A DNA stretch of 64,000 nt from Cohnella endophytica. GTDB lineage: Bacteria > Bacillota > Bacilli > Paenibacillales > Paenibacillaceae. Location of the stretch: NCBI RefSeq assembly GCF_003628305.1, contig NZ_RBZM01000005.1:682001-746000 (forward strand), given 5' to 3'. Positions 36,214 through 45,321 of this stretch are shown here, piece by piece. Position 1 is the first letter of the stretch. Every line of letters starts with the position of its first letter. Position numbers and translations under genes: made by a program. The notes below the pieces were generated by a model. The model had not been told where the DNA came from, made no database searches, and saw nothing but the letters and a program-made list of their open reading frames with translations.

Positions 36214-36453
36214 CTCGAATATTCCCTCCAAACAATTCCTGCGTCTATGTTCTAGATTACCGGATGATTCGTCAAATGAATGGATGCGTTATCAAATACG
36301 ACGTCTCTTATGAATGATACGATAAACAAAAGGAATTCGAAATACCAACAAGTGAAATAACGGATGAATAGCACAAGTAGGAATAGAGTGGAGCAGACAG
36401 GCAAGAAGTACCGGATTCGCTAAACAACGTCCGAGAGGAGCAATAGGAGCACA

Positions 36454-38817
36454 ATGAAAGCTTACAACGAGAAGAACAAACTAAGATTATGGTATGACCG
36501 GCCTTCGACGGCCTGGACGCAAGGATTGCCGATCGGCAACGGGAGTCTCGGCGCCGTGATCTGCGGAGGCGGAGAGTCCGAAACGTGGCATATGACCGAA
36601 TCCACCTACTGGTCCGGCAAACCCGAGCGAACGCCAAGCCGCTCCCGAGGAAAGGCGGATTTGGAGCGGATGAGGCAGTTGTTCTTCGCGGGAGATTTCG
36701 AGAGCGGGGAGCGGTTGGTCGGAGAACTGTTGCAGCCGGAGAAGGGTAATTTCGGCACTAACGTGGCCCTCTGCGACATGCGGCTCCGGTTCGGCCACTC
36801 GGAGAGCCGATTCGTCCGAGAGCTGAGCTTGGAAGAAGCGATCGTGTCGGTCTCTTACGAGTCGGAGGGCGTAAAATACGAACGGGAGATTTTCGCTTCT
36901 CACGCCCACGGCATCGTCGCGTCCCTTCTTCGCTGCGACGAAGCGGGAGCGCTCTCGTTCTCTCTCGAGCTTGAGGGCCGATCGGAATCGTTCTCCGTAC
37001 GAGAAAGCGAGAATGGAGATTCGCTTCTCTTTAGCGGCATCGCGACGGAGAGCGTTCATAGCGATGGCCGATGCGGAGTTCTCTCCCGCGGAATCGTTAA
37101 GGTAGCCGTTAACGGAGGCTCCGTTCGCGCCGCTGAGGGGAAACTAATCATCGAGAAGGCGGACGAAGCGCTCATCGTCTTCGCTGCCTCGACGGACTAC
37201 GAGAGAAGCGATGACCGATGGATGGAGGAGCCGGAATTCATTGCGAAGCAAGTCGTAACCGCAGGCTTCGAGAGTCTGAAAGAAGCGCACGTCGCCGACT
37301 ATCGGGAGTTGTTCGCCCGCGTGGAAGTCGAGCTTGGCGTAGCCGTTACCGATGCCGAACTGGCCTCGCTGCCGACCGACCAAAGATTAGCTCGACTTCG
37401 AGAAAGCCGCGCCGATGATCCTCAGTTATACGTTTTGTTTTACCAGTACGCCAGATATTTAACGATTGCCGGATCGCGCGAGGATTCGAGATTGCCGATG
37501 CACCTGCAGGGCATATGGAACGACGGCGAGGCCAGCCGAATGGCTTGGAGCTGCGATTACCATCTGGACGTCAACACCCAGATGAACTATTATCCAGCGG
37601 AGACAGGGAATTTGGCGGAATGCCATAAGCCTTTGATGCGTTTCGTCGAACGTCTGTCGGTAGCGGGCAAGGAAGCGGCGCAAGACTTCTACGGTTGCGA
37701 GGGTTGGGTCGCCCACGTTTTCACGAATGCATGGGGCTTCACGGCTCCGGGCTGGCATTATTCTTGGGGGCTTAACGTTACCGGCGGGTTATGGCTGGCG
37801 GCTCAGCTGCAGGAGCACTACGAATTCGGCGGCAACGGCGAAGCCGATCTATTCCTTAAGGATACGGCATACCCGGTATTAAAAGGAGCCGCCGAATTTT
37901 ATCTCGATTACATGACCATTCATCCCGCCAACGGACGATTCGTCACCGGTCCCGCCAATTCGCCGGAGAATAGCTTCTATCCGGACGAGACCGGGAAAAC
38001 TTCCCGTGCTTTGTCGATGGGACCCGTCATGGACACGATGCTCGTCCGCGAGCTGTTCGCTTTCTGCGCGAAAGCTTCGAGAAAGCTGGGGACGGATGAA
38101 GCCTTCCGCGAGAAGCTGGAGCAAGCTTTGCCTTTGCTTGCTCCCCTCGCGGTCGGTCGCGCCGGCCAATTACAAGAATGGCTGGAGGATTACGGCGAAG
38201 CGCAACCGGATCATAGGCATCTGTCCCATCTGTACGGACTGTATCCCGGTAGCGAAATAACGCCGGATCTCACGCCGGAGCTCGCGGACGCGGCAAGGAT
38301 AACGCTCGATAATCGGCAACGCGGCTCCAACCTGGAAGACGTTGAATTCACGCTAGCCCTGTTCGCCGCCGGAAGGGCGAGATTGCGGGATGGAGACAAA
38401 GCTCGCGAGCATCTAAGTTATTTGATCGGGGAGCTATGCTTCGACAACCTGCTGACGTTCTCCAAACCCGGTATCGCCGGCGCGGAAGCTTACATCTTCG
38501 TCGCGGACGGCAATTTCGGCGGAGCGGCGGCAATCGCGGAGATGCTGTTGCAGAGCCATGCGGGCGAAATTCATGTGCTACCCGCGATTCCGGCGGGCTG
38601 GCAGCAAGGCCGATTCTCGGGCTTGCGCGCTAGAGGCGGCGCGGAAGCGGATGTGACCTGGAAGCATGGGCGGCTGACTGGCGTCACGGTTAAGGCACAT
38701 GCGCCGCTTCAAACGAAACTCCGTTACGAAGATCGAATCGTCCGCTTGGACTTGGCGATGGGCGAATCCGTTTCTTTCGACGGAATGTTGACGGAAATCG
38801 CGCGCGAGCGCAAGTAA
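36454..38817 (+). CDS. GH95 alpha-L-fucosidase / alpha-L-galactosidase type
   Basis: A 787-residue intracellular enzyme (no signal peptide) of inverting family GH95, which removes alpha-1,2-linked L-fucose or alpha-L-galactose. An N-terminal beta-sandwich (about 5-240, LPIGNGSLGAVICGG) and an (alpha/alpha)6 barrel are followed by a C-terminal beta domain. By comparison with the Bifidobacterium enzyme, the acid is E505 (NSPENSF), the base-activating residue is D685 (DGNFGG), and the Asn pair lies in HLDVNTQMNYY, where N374 is kept but the first Asn is D372. That change may shift activity or specificity. It is followed by a terminator. Intracellular location implies that imported oligosaccharides are the substrate. 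Confidence 0.88.
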   Translation: MKAYNEKNKLRLWYDRPSTAWTQGLPIGNGSLGAVICGGGESETWHMTESTYWSGKPERTPSRSRGKADLERMRQLFFAGDFESGERLVGELLQPEKGNFGTNVALCDMRLRFGHSESRFVRELSLEEAIVSVSYESEGVKYEREIFASHAHGIVASLLRCDEAGALSFSLELEGRSESFSVRESENGDSLLFSGIATESVHSDGRCGVLSRGIVKVAVNGGSVRAAEGKLIIEKADEALIVFAASTDYERSDDRWMEEPEFIAKQVVTAGFESLKEAHVADYRELFARVEVELGVAVTDAELASLPTDQRLARLRESRADDPQLYVLFYQYARYLTIAGSREDSRLPMHLQGIWNDGEASRMAWSCDYHLDVNTQMNYYPAETGNLAECHKPLMRFVERLSVAGKEAAQDFYGCEGWVAHVFTNAWGFTAPGWHYSWGLNVTGGLWLAAQLQEHYEFGGNGEADLFLKDTAYPVLKGAAEFYLDYMTIHPANGRFVTGPANSPENSFYPDETGKTSRALSMGPVMDTMLVRELFAFCAKASRKLGTDEAFREKLEQALPLLAPLAVGRAGQLQEWLEDYGEAQPDHRHLSHLYGLYPGSEITPDLTPELADAARITLDNRQRGSNLEDVEFTLALFAAGRARLRDGDKAREHLSYLIGELCFDNLLTFSKPGIAGAEAYIFVADGNFGGAAAIAEMLLQSHAGEIHVLPAIPAGWQQGRFSGLRARGGAEADVTWKHGRLTGVTVKAHAPLQTKLRYEDRIVRLDLAMGESVSFDGMLTEIARERK

Positions 38818-38836
38818 GAATACGGAACGATACGCT

Positions 38837-38874
38837 AAGCGACTGCGAGGAAATCCTCGCGGTTGCTTTTCCTT
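38837..38874 (+). terminator. Terminator after GH95
   Basis: A 14-bp stem (38837-38850 with 38855-38868, two G-T pairs), loop AAAT, then a T/C run. Confidence 0.82.
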
Positions 38875-38969
38875 TATCAAATAGACGTGCGAAGAAGCGG
38901 GTTTTGTAAGATAATAAACGCATAGCCTAAATGACAGCGCTACCAAGACAGTACGGGAGGGGGGCTTAG

Positions 38970-41273
38970 ATGAAGAAGTTTTCTGGCGCGTTCAGAAGTT
39001 TTCTGATCTCGTATATCGTTATTCTGATCATTCCGAGTATCGCCGGATTCATGTCCTATCGAACTTCTATATCGGTCACCCAGAAGGTGTCGATCGAGAA
39101 TGGCGTCACGCAACTCCAGAAGAGCAAAGAGATATTGGAGCGCAGGATGGCGGAAGTCGAAGGATTCACGAGGCAACTCGCGATTAATCCGGATTTGAAC
39201 GTACTGATGAACGAGAAAAGCTCGGTAGATCAGGCAAACGTGTACGGGATATGGAAGATGCTTCGCAGCGTATTGACTTTCGGCCAGACGAACGATTTTC
39301 TCGAACAATTTTACATTTATCTCGGGAATTATAACGTCATCCTAACGCCGGGTTCGGCATATTTTCGTCCGGAGCATTTCTACGATAATTTTCACTACGA
39401 GGATGAGTCGCTCGCGGTGTGGAAACAGACGGTACTCGGGCAAACCCATCGAAGCGAGATCATGCCGTTGAGGCCGTTCGTCAATAAAGGCGCGAAGACT
39501 TCGGTCGTTACTTACCTTCAATCGTTTCCGCTTGATAGCTTCAGCGGTTCGTCGCCTGCGGTAGCGGTCGTCATTATCGACGAGAAAACGATTGCCGGCT
39601 TAATGACCGGCATTACCGACCGGTATGGAGGGTGGTCGCTGATCAGCGACGCCGAAGGCCGGACGATCGCCTCTCAGGGTACCGACATGCCGGATATGGC
39701 GAAGCTTGAGGACGACAAACGCTTCGACAAGAACAAGACCAGCCAATTTTACGACGACGACCTCGTCATTACGATTCGTTCCGACACGAACGGCTGGATC
39801 TATCAGGCGGGCATTCCTCGGCAAGTGCTGCTCGAGAACGCCAATCAAATCAAGTTCATGACATGGACGGTGACCGGAATCGCACTTGCGGTTGGATTGC
39901 TTGTCGGGCTCGTGCTCGCTTATCGCAACAGCGCGCCGATTAATCGTCTCGTATCCGTCATGAAAGAGCAATTCGGAATGGAAGAGTCGGATTCGGCGAG
40001 CCGCAACGATTACGATTTTCTGCACGGGAACATCGCGGAGATGATCCGCAATAGCAACCGGCTCGAGTCCGAGCTTCACAGGCAGGTTCCGCTCGTCCGG
40101 GACGCTTTCCTGAAGCGGCTCATCTCGGGAGAACTGCAGTCCCGGGAAGAAATATTCGCCGCCGCGGCGCAGGCGAACACCGGAATCTACGGTCATTCCG
40201 GTTACGTGTGCATCGTCCAGATTCAAGGGTATACGGGTATGGACAGTGTCGAAATTCTAAACGAGCTGAACGCGGCGCGATTGATTCTGAAGCAAACGCT
40301 GCTCGATTTCGCCGGCTTTACGTTAACGACCGACTATGGCTCCGATCGCGTCGTCATCGTCTTCGCCTCCCGCGAGGCGGAGACGGGAATCGAGCTCGGG
40401 CGTGGAGAAATTGCCACGCTGCTCGAACAATTGTCCCGTAAGGCGTTCGACGATTACAGAATCACGTTTACGGCCGCGCTGGGCGAGCGATTCGACTCGG
40501 AGACCGAGGTAAACGCTTCCTACGAGCAGGCAAAACAAGCGATGGAGAACGCGCTGCATTCGAATCGGAAAGGTGTCGTCTGGTATGACGAGACGAGAAT
40601 GGAAAGCGCCACTTATTATTATCCGCTAGATATGGAGCTGCGTCTGATAGGAACGATCAGGGCAGGCGAATCCGAGGAAGCGAGGCGGATCGTCCGCTCC
40701 GTCGTATCGCTGAACACGGAGCAAAGAGAGCTTTCCGTCGAGATGTGGCACCAACTCGTTGGTGAGCTCAAGGGGACGTTGCTCAAGCTGCTAGACCAGA
40801 AGACGTTTATGGAATCCGGCGTATTCGAGTCGCTCAAGGATCGAATCATTTCGGTTCATGCCGCGGACAAGCGGGCGATCCAGTCGGAGATCGAAGAGAT
40901 CGCCGACGCGATGTGCGCCGTCGTCGTCAGCCGCAAGAACGACAGCCATTCGAGAACCGTGGAACAGATCAAAGCTTTCGTCGGCGATAATTACTCGGAT
41001 TCGGAGCTGACTTTGTATCGGATCGCGGAACAGGTGGAACGGCCGGAGAAGTACATTTCCCAGCTGTTCAAGGACGTAACCGGATCGAACTTGTCCGATT
41101 ATTTGGAAACCGTCCGGATGGACAACGCCGTCAAGCTGTTGCTCGAGAACCGTTACACGGTGGACGAAATATCGTCCCGCGTCGGGTACAACAGCTCGCA
41201 TTCGTTCCGCCGCGCATTTAAGCGGGTGACGGGCGTGTCGCCGAGCTCATATCGGCAATCCATCGAAGGGTGA
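38970..41273 (+). CDS. Membrane-spanning AraC-type regulator with extracellular sensor
   Basis: A 767-residue one-component membrane regulator of the kind common in Paenibacillaceae. TM1 (about 10-30) and TM2 (about 293-316) flank an extracytoplasmic sensor of about 260 residues with a Cache-like pattern (ending WIYQAGIPRQVLLEN). A short HAMP-like stretch and a middle cytoplasmic region follow. The C-terminal pair of AraC helix-turn-helix motifs covers about 665-765 (TLYRIAEQVERPEKYISQLFK, TVDEISSRVGYNSSHSFRRAF, GVSPSSYRQ). It lacks receiver and kinase domains. The binding-protein gene starts 14 bases after its stop, so signal capture by that lipoprotein is plausible. A G-rich ribosome site precedes the ATG. 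Confidence 0.87.
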   Translation: MKKFSGAFRSFLISYIVILIIPSIAGFMSYRTSISVTQKVSIENGVTQLQKSKEILERRMAEVEGFTRQLAINPDLNVLMNEKSSVDQANVYGIWKMLRSVLTFGQTNDFLEQFYIYLGNYNVILTPGSAYFRPEHFYDNFHYEDESLAVWKQTVLGQTHRSEIMPLRPFVNKGAKTSVVTYLQSFPLDSFSGSSPAVAVVIIDEKTIAGLMTGITDRYGGWSLISDAEGRTIASQGTDMPDMAKLEDDKRFDKNKTSQFYDDDLVITIRSDTNGWIYQAGIPRQVLLENANQIKFMTWTVTGIALAVGLLVGLVLAYRNSAPINRLVSVMKEQFGMEESDSASRNDYDFLHGNIAEMIRNSNRLESELHRQVPLVRDAFLKRLISGELQSREEIFAAAAQANTGIYGHSGYVCIVQIQGYTGMDSVEILNELNAARLILKQTLLDFAGFTLTTDYGSDRVVIVFASREAETGIELGRGEIATLLEQLSRKAFDDYRITFTAALGERFDSETEVNASYEQAKQAMENALHSNRKGVVWYDETRMESATYYYPLDMELRLIGTIRAGESEEARRIVRSVVSLNTEQRELSVEMWHQLVGELKGTLLKLLDQKTFMESGVFESLKDRIISVHAADKRAIQSEIEEIADAMCAVVVSRKNDSHSRTVEQIKAFVGDNYSDSELTLYRIAEQVERPEKYISQLFKDVTGSNLSDYLETVRMDNAVKLLLENRYTVDEISSRVGYNSSHSFRRAFKRVTGVSPSSYRQSIEG

Positions 41274-41287
41274 TAGGAGGAAACGCG

Positions 41288-42940
41288 TTGAAGAAACTCA
41301 TCAGGTCAGGGTTCGTCGCCATTTCGCTCATCGCGTTATCCGCGTCGATAACCGCATGCGATCCATCGAATTCAATAGAAGAGAAGTCCGGGAAACCGAT
41401 TCCGATCAGCGTATTCGCCCAGGAGGACGCGGCATACGATTGGAAGACCAACGATTTTTCCCGATTGGTCGAAGACAAGTTCGGAGTGTCTTTCGAATGG
41501 AAAGCGGTTCCTTATGAGGGTGCCAAGGAAAAACGGCAAATTTCATTGGCTAGCGGCAACTATCCCGACACTTACCTTCTGACGAGTTATATCGACCAAT
41601 TCTCGCAGGCGGACGTCATCAGGTACGGCAAACAAGGGATATTTTATCCGCTAAACGATCTTATCGACCGTTATGCTCCCCATATTAAGGAGGCGTTCGA
41701 TAAGGAGCCCGGGCTTAAGGCGCTTAACACGGCGCCAGATGGCAATATTTACGGACTCGCCGCGTTCAGCGACTGCTTTCATTGCTCTTATCCGAACAAA
41801 TTGTGGTTGAATTCCAAATGGCTGAAAAAGCTGAATCTGAGCATGCCGGAGACGACGGAGCAATTGCGGACCGTTCTTCGCGCCTTCAAGAACGGGGATC
41901 CGAACGGTAATGGAATCGCCGACGAGATCCCTCTAAGCGGATCGACGGAAGATTTCGGCGTCCGTGTTCTGCCTTATCTCATGAACGGATTCGTCTACGA
42001 CGACGATCGGACCTATTTGAACGTGAAGGACGGCCAGGTCAGTCTCGCCGCAGATAAGCAGGAGTGGAAGGAAGGACTTGCCTACGTCAAATCCTTGTAC
42101 GATGAAGGCTTGATCGACCCCGGGGCATTCACGCAGAACGCGGATGCATTCAGGCAGCTCGGGGAGAACGCCGGGGCCGAGATTCTCGGGGCCGGAACGG
42201 CCATGCACCCCGATATCTTCGTGGATACGGGGCCAGATAACCGGAGAGGAAGTGACTACGATCCGGCGCCCCCGCTGCACGGTCCGCATGCCTCGTATGC
42301 GGTGTTCTATGAATCCGGCACGACGCCGGGAGCGAAGTTCGTCATTACGGACAAAGCGAGTCCCGAAGCTCGCATCGCGCTTATCCGCATCGTTGATTAT
42401 CTTTACACTCCGATTGGGCAAGCGAACGCCGAAGTCGGCAAGGAAGGCGTCGATTGGCGGAAACCCGTCGCGGGGGAGAAGGCGCTTGGCCCGGACAGCG
42501 TGGCGGAATTCACGAGAATTCCGGTCAAGGTCGGGGAACCGCCCCGTAATTCGGGTTGGGGAGGCATGGGGCATTTCTATATGCCCAAAACTTATCGGGA
42601 CAGCTGGGTCCAGGATATGAATATTTATTCTCCGGACGGTTACGAGCGGAGATTGTATCAGGCGACCAAACTGTACGAAGGACATGAACCGAAAGAACTT
42701 TACCCGATGTGGTTAGTCTGGCTCGATCCTACGAACGCGGATGAAGCGAGCATGCTCCAAGCGAACGTGAAAAACGAAATCGATCAGAGCGCATTGCAAT
42801 TTATTACCGGCGAAAAGAATCTCGACAAGGATTGGGACGACTACATTCAACGCTTGAAGTCGCTCGGAACGGATCGCTACGTATCGATTATGCAGCAAGC
42901 CTACGATGCTTGGGCCCGCGAGAATGAACTTATGAAATGA
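41288..42940 (+). CDS. Extracellular sugar-binding lipoprotein, without adjacent permease
   Basis: A 550-residue family 1 solute-binding lipoprotein. Signal peptide and lipobox end SITAC at about residue 24. The mature part is strikingly like the binding protein at 46356: both have EKRQISLASG, YGKQG, PDGNIYGL, CFHCSYPNK, PLSGSTEDFGVRV and KSLYDEGLIDPGAFTQNA. The start is TTG, seven bases after AGGAGG; an in-frame GTG at 41270 overlaps the previous stop. A terminator and a kilobase of repeats cut it off from the permeases, while it is tightly joined to the membrane AraC sensor. It may act as co-receptor rather than transporter subunit. Confidence 0.87.
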   Translation: MKKLIRSGFVAISLIALSASITACDPSNSIEEKSGKPIPISVFAQEDAAYDWKTNDFSRLVEDKFGVSFEWKAVPYEGAKEKRQISLASGNYPDTYLLTSYIDQFSQADVIRYGKQGIFYPLNDLIDRYAPHIKEAFDKEPGLKALNTAPDGNIYGLAAFSDCFHCSYPNKLWLNSKWLKKLNLSMPETTEQLRTVLRAFKNGDPNGNGIADEIPLSGSTEDFGVRVLPYLMNGFVYDDDRTYLNVKDGQVSLAADKQEWKEGLAYVKSLYDEGLIDPGAFTQNADAFRQLGENAGAEILGAGTAMHPDIFVDTGPDNRRGSDYDPAPPLHGPHASYAVFYESGTTPGAKFVITDKASPEARIALIRIVDYLYTPIGQANAEVGKEGVDWRKPVAGEKALGPDSVAEFTRIPVKVGEPPRNSGWGGMGHFYMPKTYRDSWVQDMNIYSPDGYERRLYQATKLYEGHEPKELYPMWLVWLDPTNADEASMLQANVKNEIDQSALQFITGEKNLDKDWDDYIQRLKSLGTDRYVSIMQQAYDAWARENELMK

Positions 42941-42945
42941 ATTCA

Positions 42946-42978
42946 AAACCGATCGCGATCTTCGCGGTCGGTTTTTTT
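42946..42978 (+). terminator. Terminator after the sensor/binding-protein operon
   Basis: AAACCGATCGCGA / TCGCGGTCGGTTT (one G-T pair), 3-base loop, seven T. Confidence 0.92.
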
Positions 42979-42984
42979 ACGTGA

Positions 42985-43286
42985 CTTTAGGCGCGAGTTA
43001 GTGCGTTTGAAGAGTTAACTGTGAGCAGAATGCTTCCTTTTGACGCGAGTTAGTGCGTTTGAAGAGTTAACTGTGAGCAGAATGCTTCCTTTTGGCGCGA
43101 GTTAGTGCGTTTGGAGAGTTAACTAGGAGCAGAATGCCTCCTTTAGGCGCGAGTTAGTGCGTTTGGAGAGTTAACTAGGAGCAGAATGCCTCCTTTAGGC
43201 GCGAGTTAGTGCGTTTGGAGAGTTAACTGTGAGCAGAATGCTTCCTTTTGGCGCGAGTTAGTGTGTTTGGAGAGTTAACTAGGAGC
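42985..43286. repeat. 52-bp tandem repeats, family B (six units)
   Basis: GCGCGAGTTAGT or a one-base variant starts at 42991, 43043, 43095, 43147, 43199 and 43251, exactly 52 bases apart. Each unit holds AGTTA-N15-TAACT. The reverse strand of the array at 17.4 kb has the same dyad with the same 15-base gap and a similar flank (AGTTAGT-KCGT). The sixth unit breaks off after about 36 bases and passes directly into family C. No coding potential. Confidence 0.92.
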
Positions 43287-43928
43287 TTTTTCGAGTTACT
43301 TTCTGCTGAGAGTGCCTCATGGGCGCGAGTTGTTCGATTGTTTCGAGTAACTCGTTGCTGAAAGTACCTCATGAGCGAGAGATGTTCGATTGTTTCGAGT
43401 AACTCGTTTCTGAGAGTGCGTCTTGAGCGGCAGATGTTCGATTGTTTCGAGTAACTCGTTACTGAGAGTGCATCTTGAGCGGCAGATGTTCGATTATTTC
43501 GAGTAACTGTGTGCTGAGAGCGGTAGGTGTTCGATATTATCGAGTAACTGTGTGCTGAGAGTGTCTTTTAAGCGTGAGTTGTTAGATTTATTCGAGTAAC
43601 TGTGTGCTGGTAGTGCCTCTTGTGCGTGAGTTGTTAGATTTATTCGAGTAACTGTGTGCTGGTAGTGCCTCTTGTGCGTGAGTTGTACGATTATTTCGAG
43701 TAACTGTGTGCTGGGAGTACCTTTTGAGCGTGAGTTGTACGATTATTTCGAGTAACTGTGTGCTGGGAGTACCTCATGAGCGAGAGATGTTCGATTGTTT
43801 CGAGTAACTGTCTGCTGAGTGCCACTTGAGCGAGAGATGTTCGATTTTTTCGAGTAACGATCTGCGGGGAGTGCCTATTGAGCGAGAGTTGTACGATTAT
43901 TTCGAGTAACTGTCTGCATGGTGTCGCA
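43287..43928. repeat. 52-bp tandem repeats, family C (thirteen units)
   Basis: TCGAGTAACT or a close variant starts at 43291, 43343, 43395, 43447, 43499, 43540, 43592, 43644, 43696, 43748, 43800, 43850 and 43902. All steps are 52 except one of 41 and one of 50. Units share GAGTAACT followed three bases later by TGCTGA and then GTACC-like sequence with the reverse strand of family A, at the same positions in the 52-base frame. The step from family B to C keeps the frame. Confidence 0.92.
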
Positions 43929-44100
43929 TGAAGTTGGGTTTTACCTGACTGCAGACAAATCTCCGTAAGATTATCCGCCCGTAAGCAGGTTTCACCTGAC
44001 TACAGACCAATCTCCGCAAGAAAGTCCACGCGCAAGTGGGTTACGCCTGACTTCAGACCAACCTCCGCAAAAATGTCCACGCGCAAGTGAGCTTCTCCTG
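43929..44100. repeat. 51-bp repeats, family D (three to four units)
   Basis: CCTGACT-type markers at 43944, 43995 and 44046, with a decayed fourth (TCCTG) near 44096, are spaced 51 bases apart. The motifs CAGAC and ATCTCCG-AAG recur. The sequence is not obviously related to families A-C. It directly follows family C. Confidence 0.8.
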
Positions 44101-44333
44101 TCCCCTTCTCAAGCCGAAATAATCTATCTATTACGAAACGCACCGGTAGCGTTTTCATTGTGGAACGGCCATTCGAGATCATGACGTCGCGCGGTCGTGT
44201 CCTTGGGCGGCCATAACGGGGAGAAATGGCCTCCGGAAGCGGAAATGTCCCCCGTAAAACGGGGATTCTGTACGCTAAAAGACGCAATTGTACCTACCTT
44301 GGATACCTTAAAATCCCCTATGATCGATCGTGT

Positions 44334-44347
44334 AGAAAGCGCTGTCA
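44334..44347. promoter_or_regulatory. Possible CcpA (cre) site before the permease operon
   Basis: AGAAAGCGCTGTCA matches 12 of 14 positions of a cre consensus TGAAARCGCTTWCA. It lies 36 bases before the permease ATG, a roadblock position. Catabolite repression of a sugar importer is expected in Firmicutes; the site itself is inferred. The 44101-44333 stretch otherwise shows only a short CCCCG/CGGGG hairpin at 44250-44264. Confidence 0.5.
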
Positions 44348-44382
44348 TGCATCATGGCAAGTCTCAAAAGGAGGGGATCGAT

Positions 44383-45306
44383 ATGGAAGCCGCTGGCAAA
44401 CGTCTCGGCGCAAGAAAGAGTATCGCAAGACATTGGCAATTGTATCTCGTCGTCGCGCCGCCGCTTTTGTTCTTTTTGATTTTCAAATATTATCCGATGT
44501 TCAACGCGGTCCTCGCCTTCAAGGATTACTACGTTACGAAGGGCATCTGGGGCAGTCCTTGGGTCGGATTCAAGAACTTTGAATTGTTCTTCGAGAATCC
44601 GATGTTCTGGTCGCTGGTCAAGAATACGATGCTGATCAGCTTCTACTTGCTGCTCGCGGGTTTCCCGATACCGATACTGCTCGCGCTCATGTTAAACGAA
44701 GTGCGCAATCACAAGTTCAAGCGGTTCGTGCAACTCGTGACCTTCGCGCCGTACTTCATCTCCACGGTCGTCATGGTGTCGATTATCATGCTGTTCCTGG
44801 CGCCGCGGCTCGGCTTTGTCAACGTATTCCTGAATCACATGGGCTTGGATTCCGTCAACTTTCTCGGCAATCCGGGCATGTTCTCCTCCATCTACGTATG
44901 GTCGGAGATCTGGCAGACAGCCGGTTACTCCGCGGTCATCTATCTAGCGGCGTTATCCGCGGTAGATCCGACGCTGTACGAAGCTGCCAAAGTGGACGGG
45001 GCATCCCGTTTTCAGAAAATATGGAACGTCGACCTGCCCGGAATTCTGCCGACGATCACGATCATCCTCATTCTGAACGTGGGCAGCGTAATGGCGATCG
45101 GCTTCGAGAAAATTTATTTGCTGCAGAACAATCTCAACATCGCGAACTCGGAGATCATCGCCACCTACGTGTACCGGGTCGGTTTGTTGAATGCCAACTA
45201 CAGCTTCGCGACGGCGGTCGGCTTGTTCAACTCCATCATTAATCTCTTTTTATTGTTCTCCGTTAACGCCCTGGCACGACGGTTCTCCAAATCTAGCATC
45301 TGGTAA
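44383..45306 (+). CDS. ABC sugar permease, LplB type
   Basis: A 307-residue inner-membrane permease with about six helices (first YLVVAPPLLFFLIFKYYPM). The ATPase-contact EAA loop reads EAAKVDGASRFQKIWNVDLPGILP. It is one half of a heterodimeric importer with the next gene. AAAAGGAGGGG at 44366-44376 fixes the ATG at 44383; upstream in-frame starts (from 44197) run through a non-coding-looking leader. No ATPase gene is present here, as usual for this class, which in Bacillus uses the shared MsmX ATPase. Confidence 0.9.
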   Translation: MEAAGKRLGARKSIARHWQLYLVVAPPLLFFLIFKYYPMFNAVLAFKDYYVTKGIWGSPWVGFKNFELFFENPMFWSLVKNTMLISFYLLLAGFPIPILLALMLNEVRNHKFKRFVQLVTFAPYFISTVVMVSIIMLFLAPRLGFVNVFLNHMGLDSVNFLGNPGMFSSIYVWSEIWQTAGYSAVIYLAALSAVDPTLYEAAKVDGASRFQKIWNVDLPGILPTITIILILNVGSVMAIGFEKIYLLQNNLNIANSEIIATYVYRVGLLNANYSFATAVGLFNSIINLFLLFSVNALARRFSKSSIW

Positions 45307-45321
45307 CGAAGAGGTGATCGC

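Noticed and set aside
44197..44382. N-terminal extension of the first permease
   Set aside because: The 62 extra residues have no family match by eye, and a strong AAAAGGAGGGG points to the ATG at 44383.
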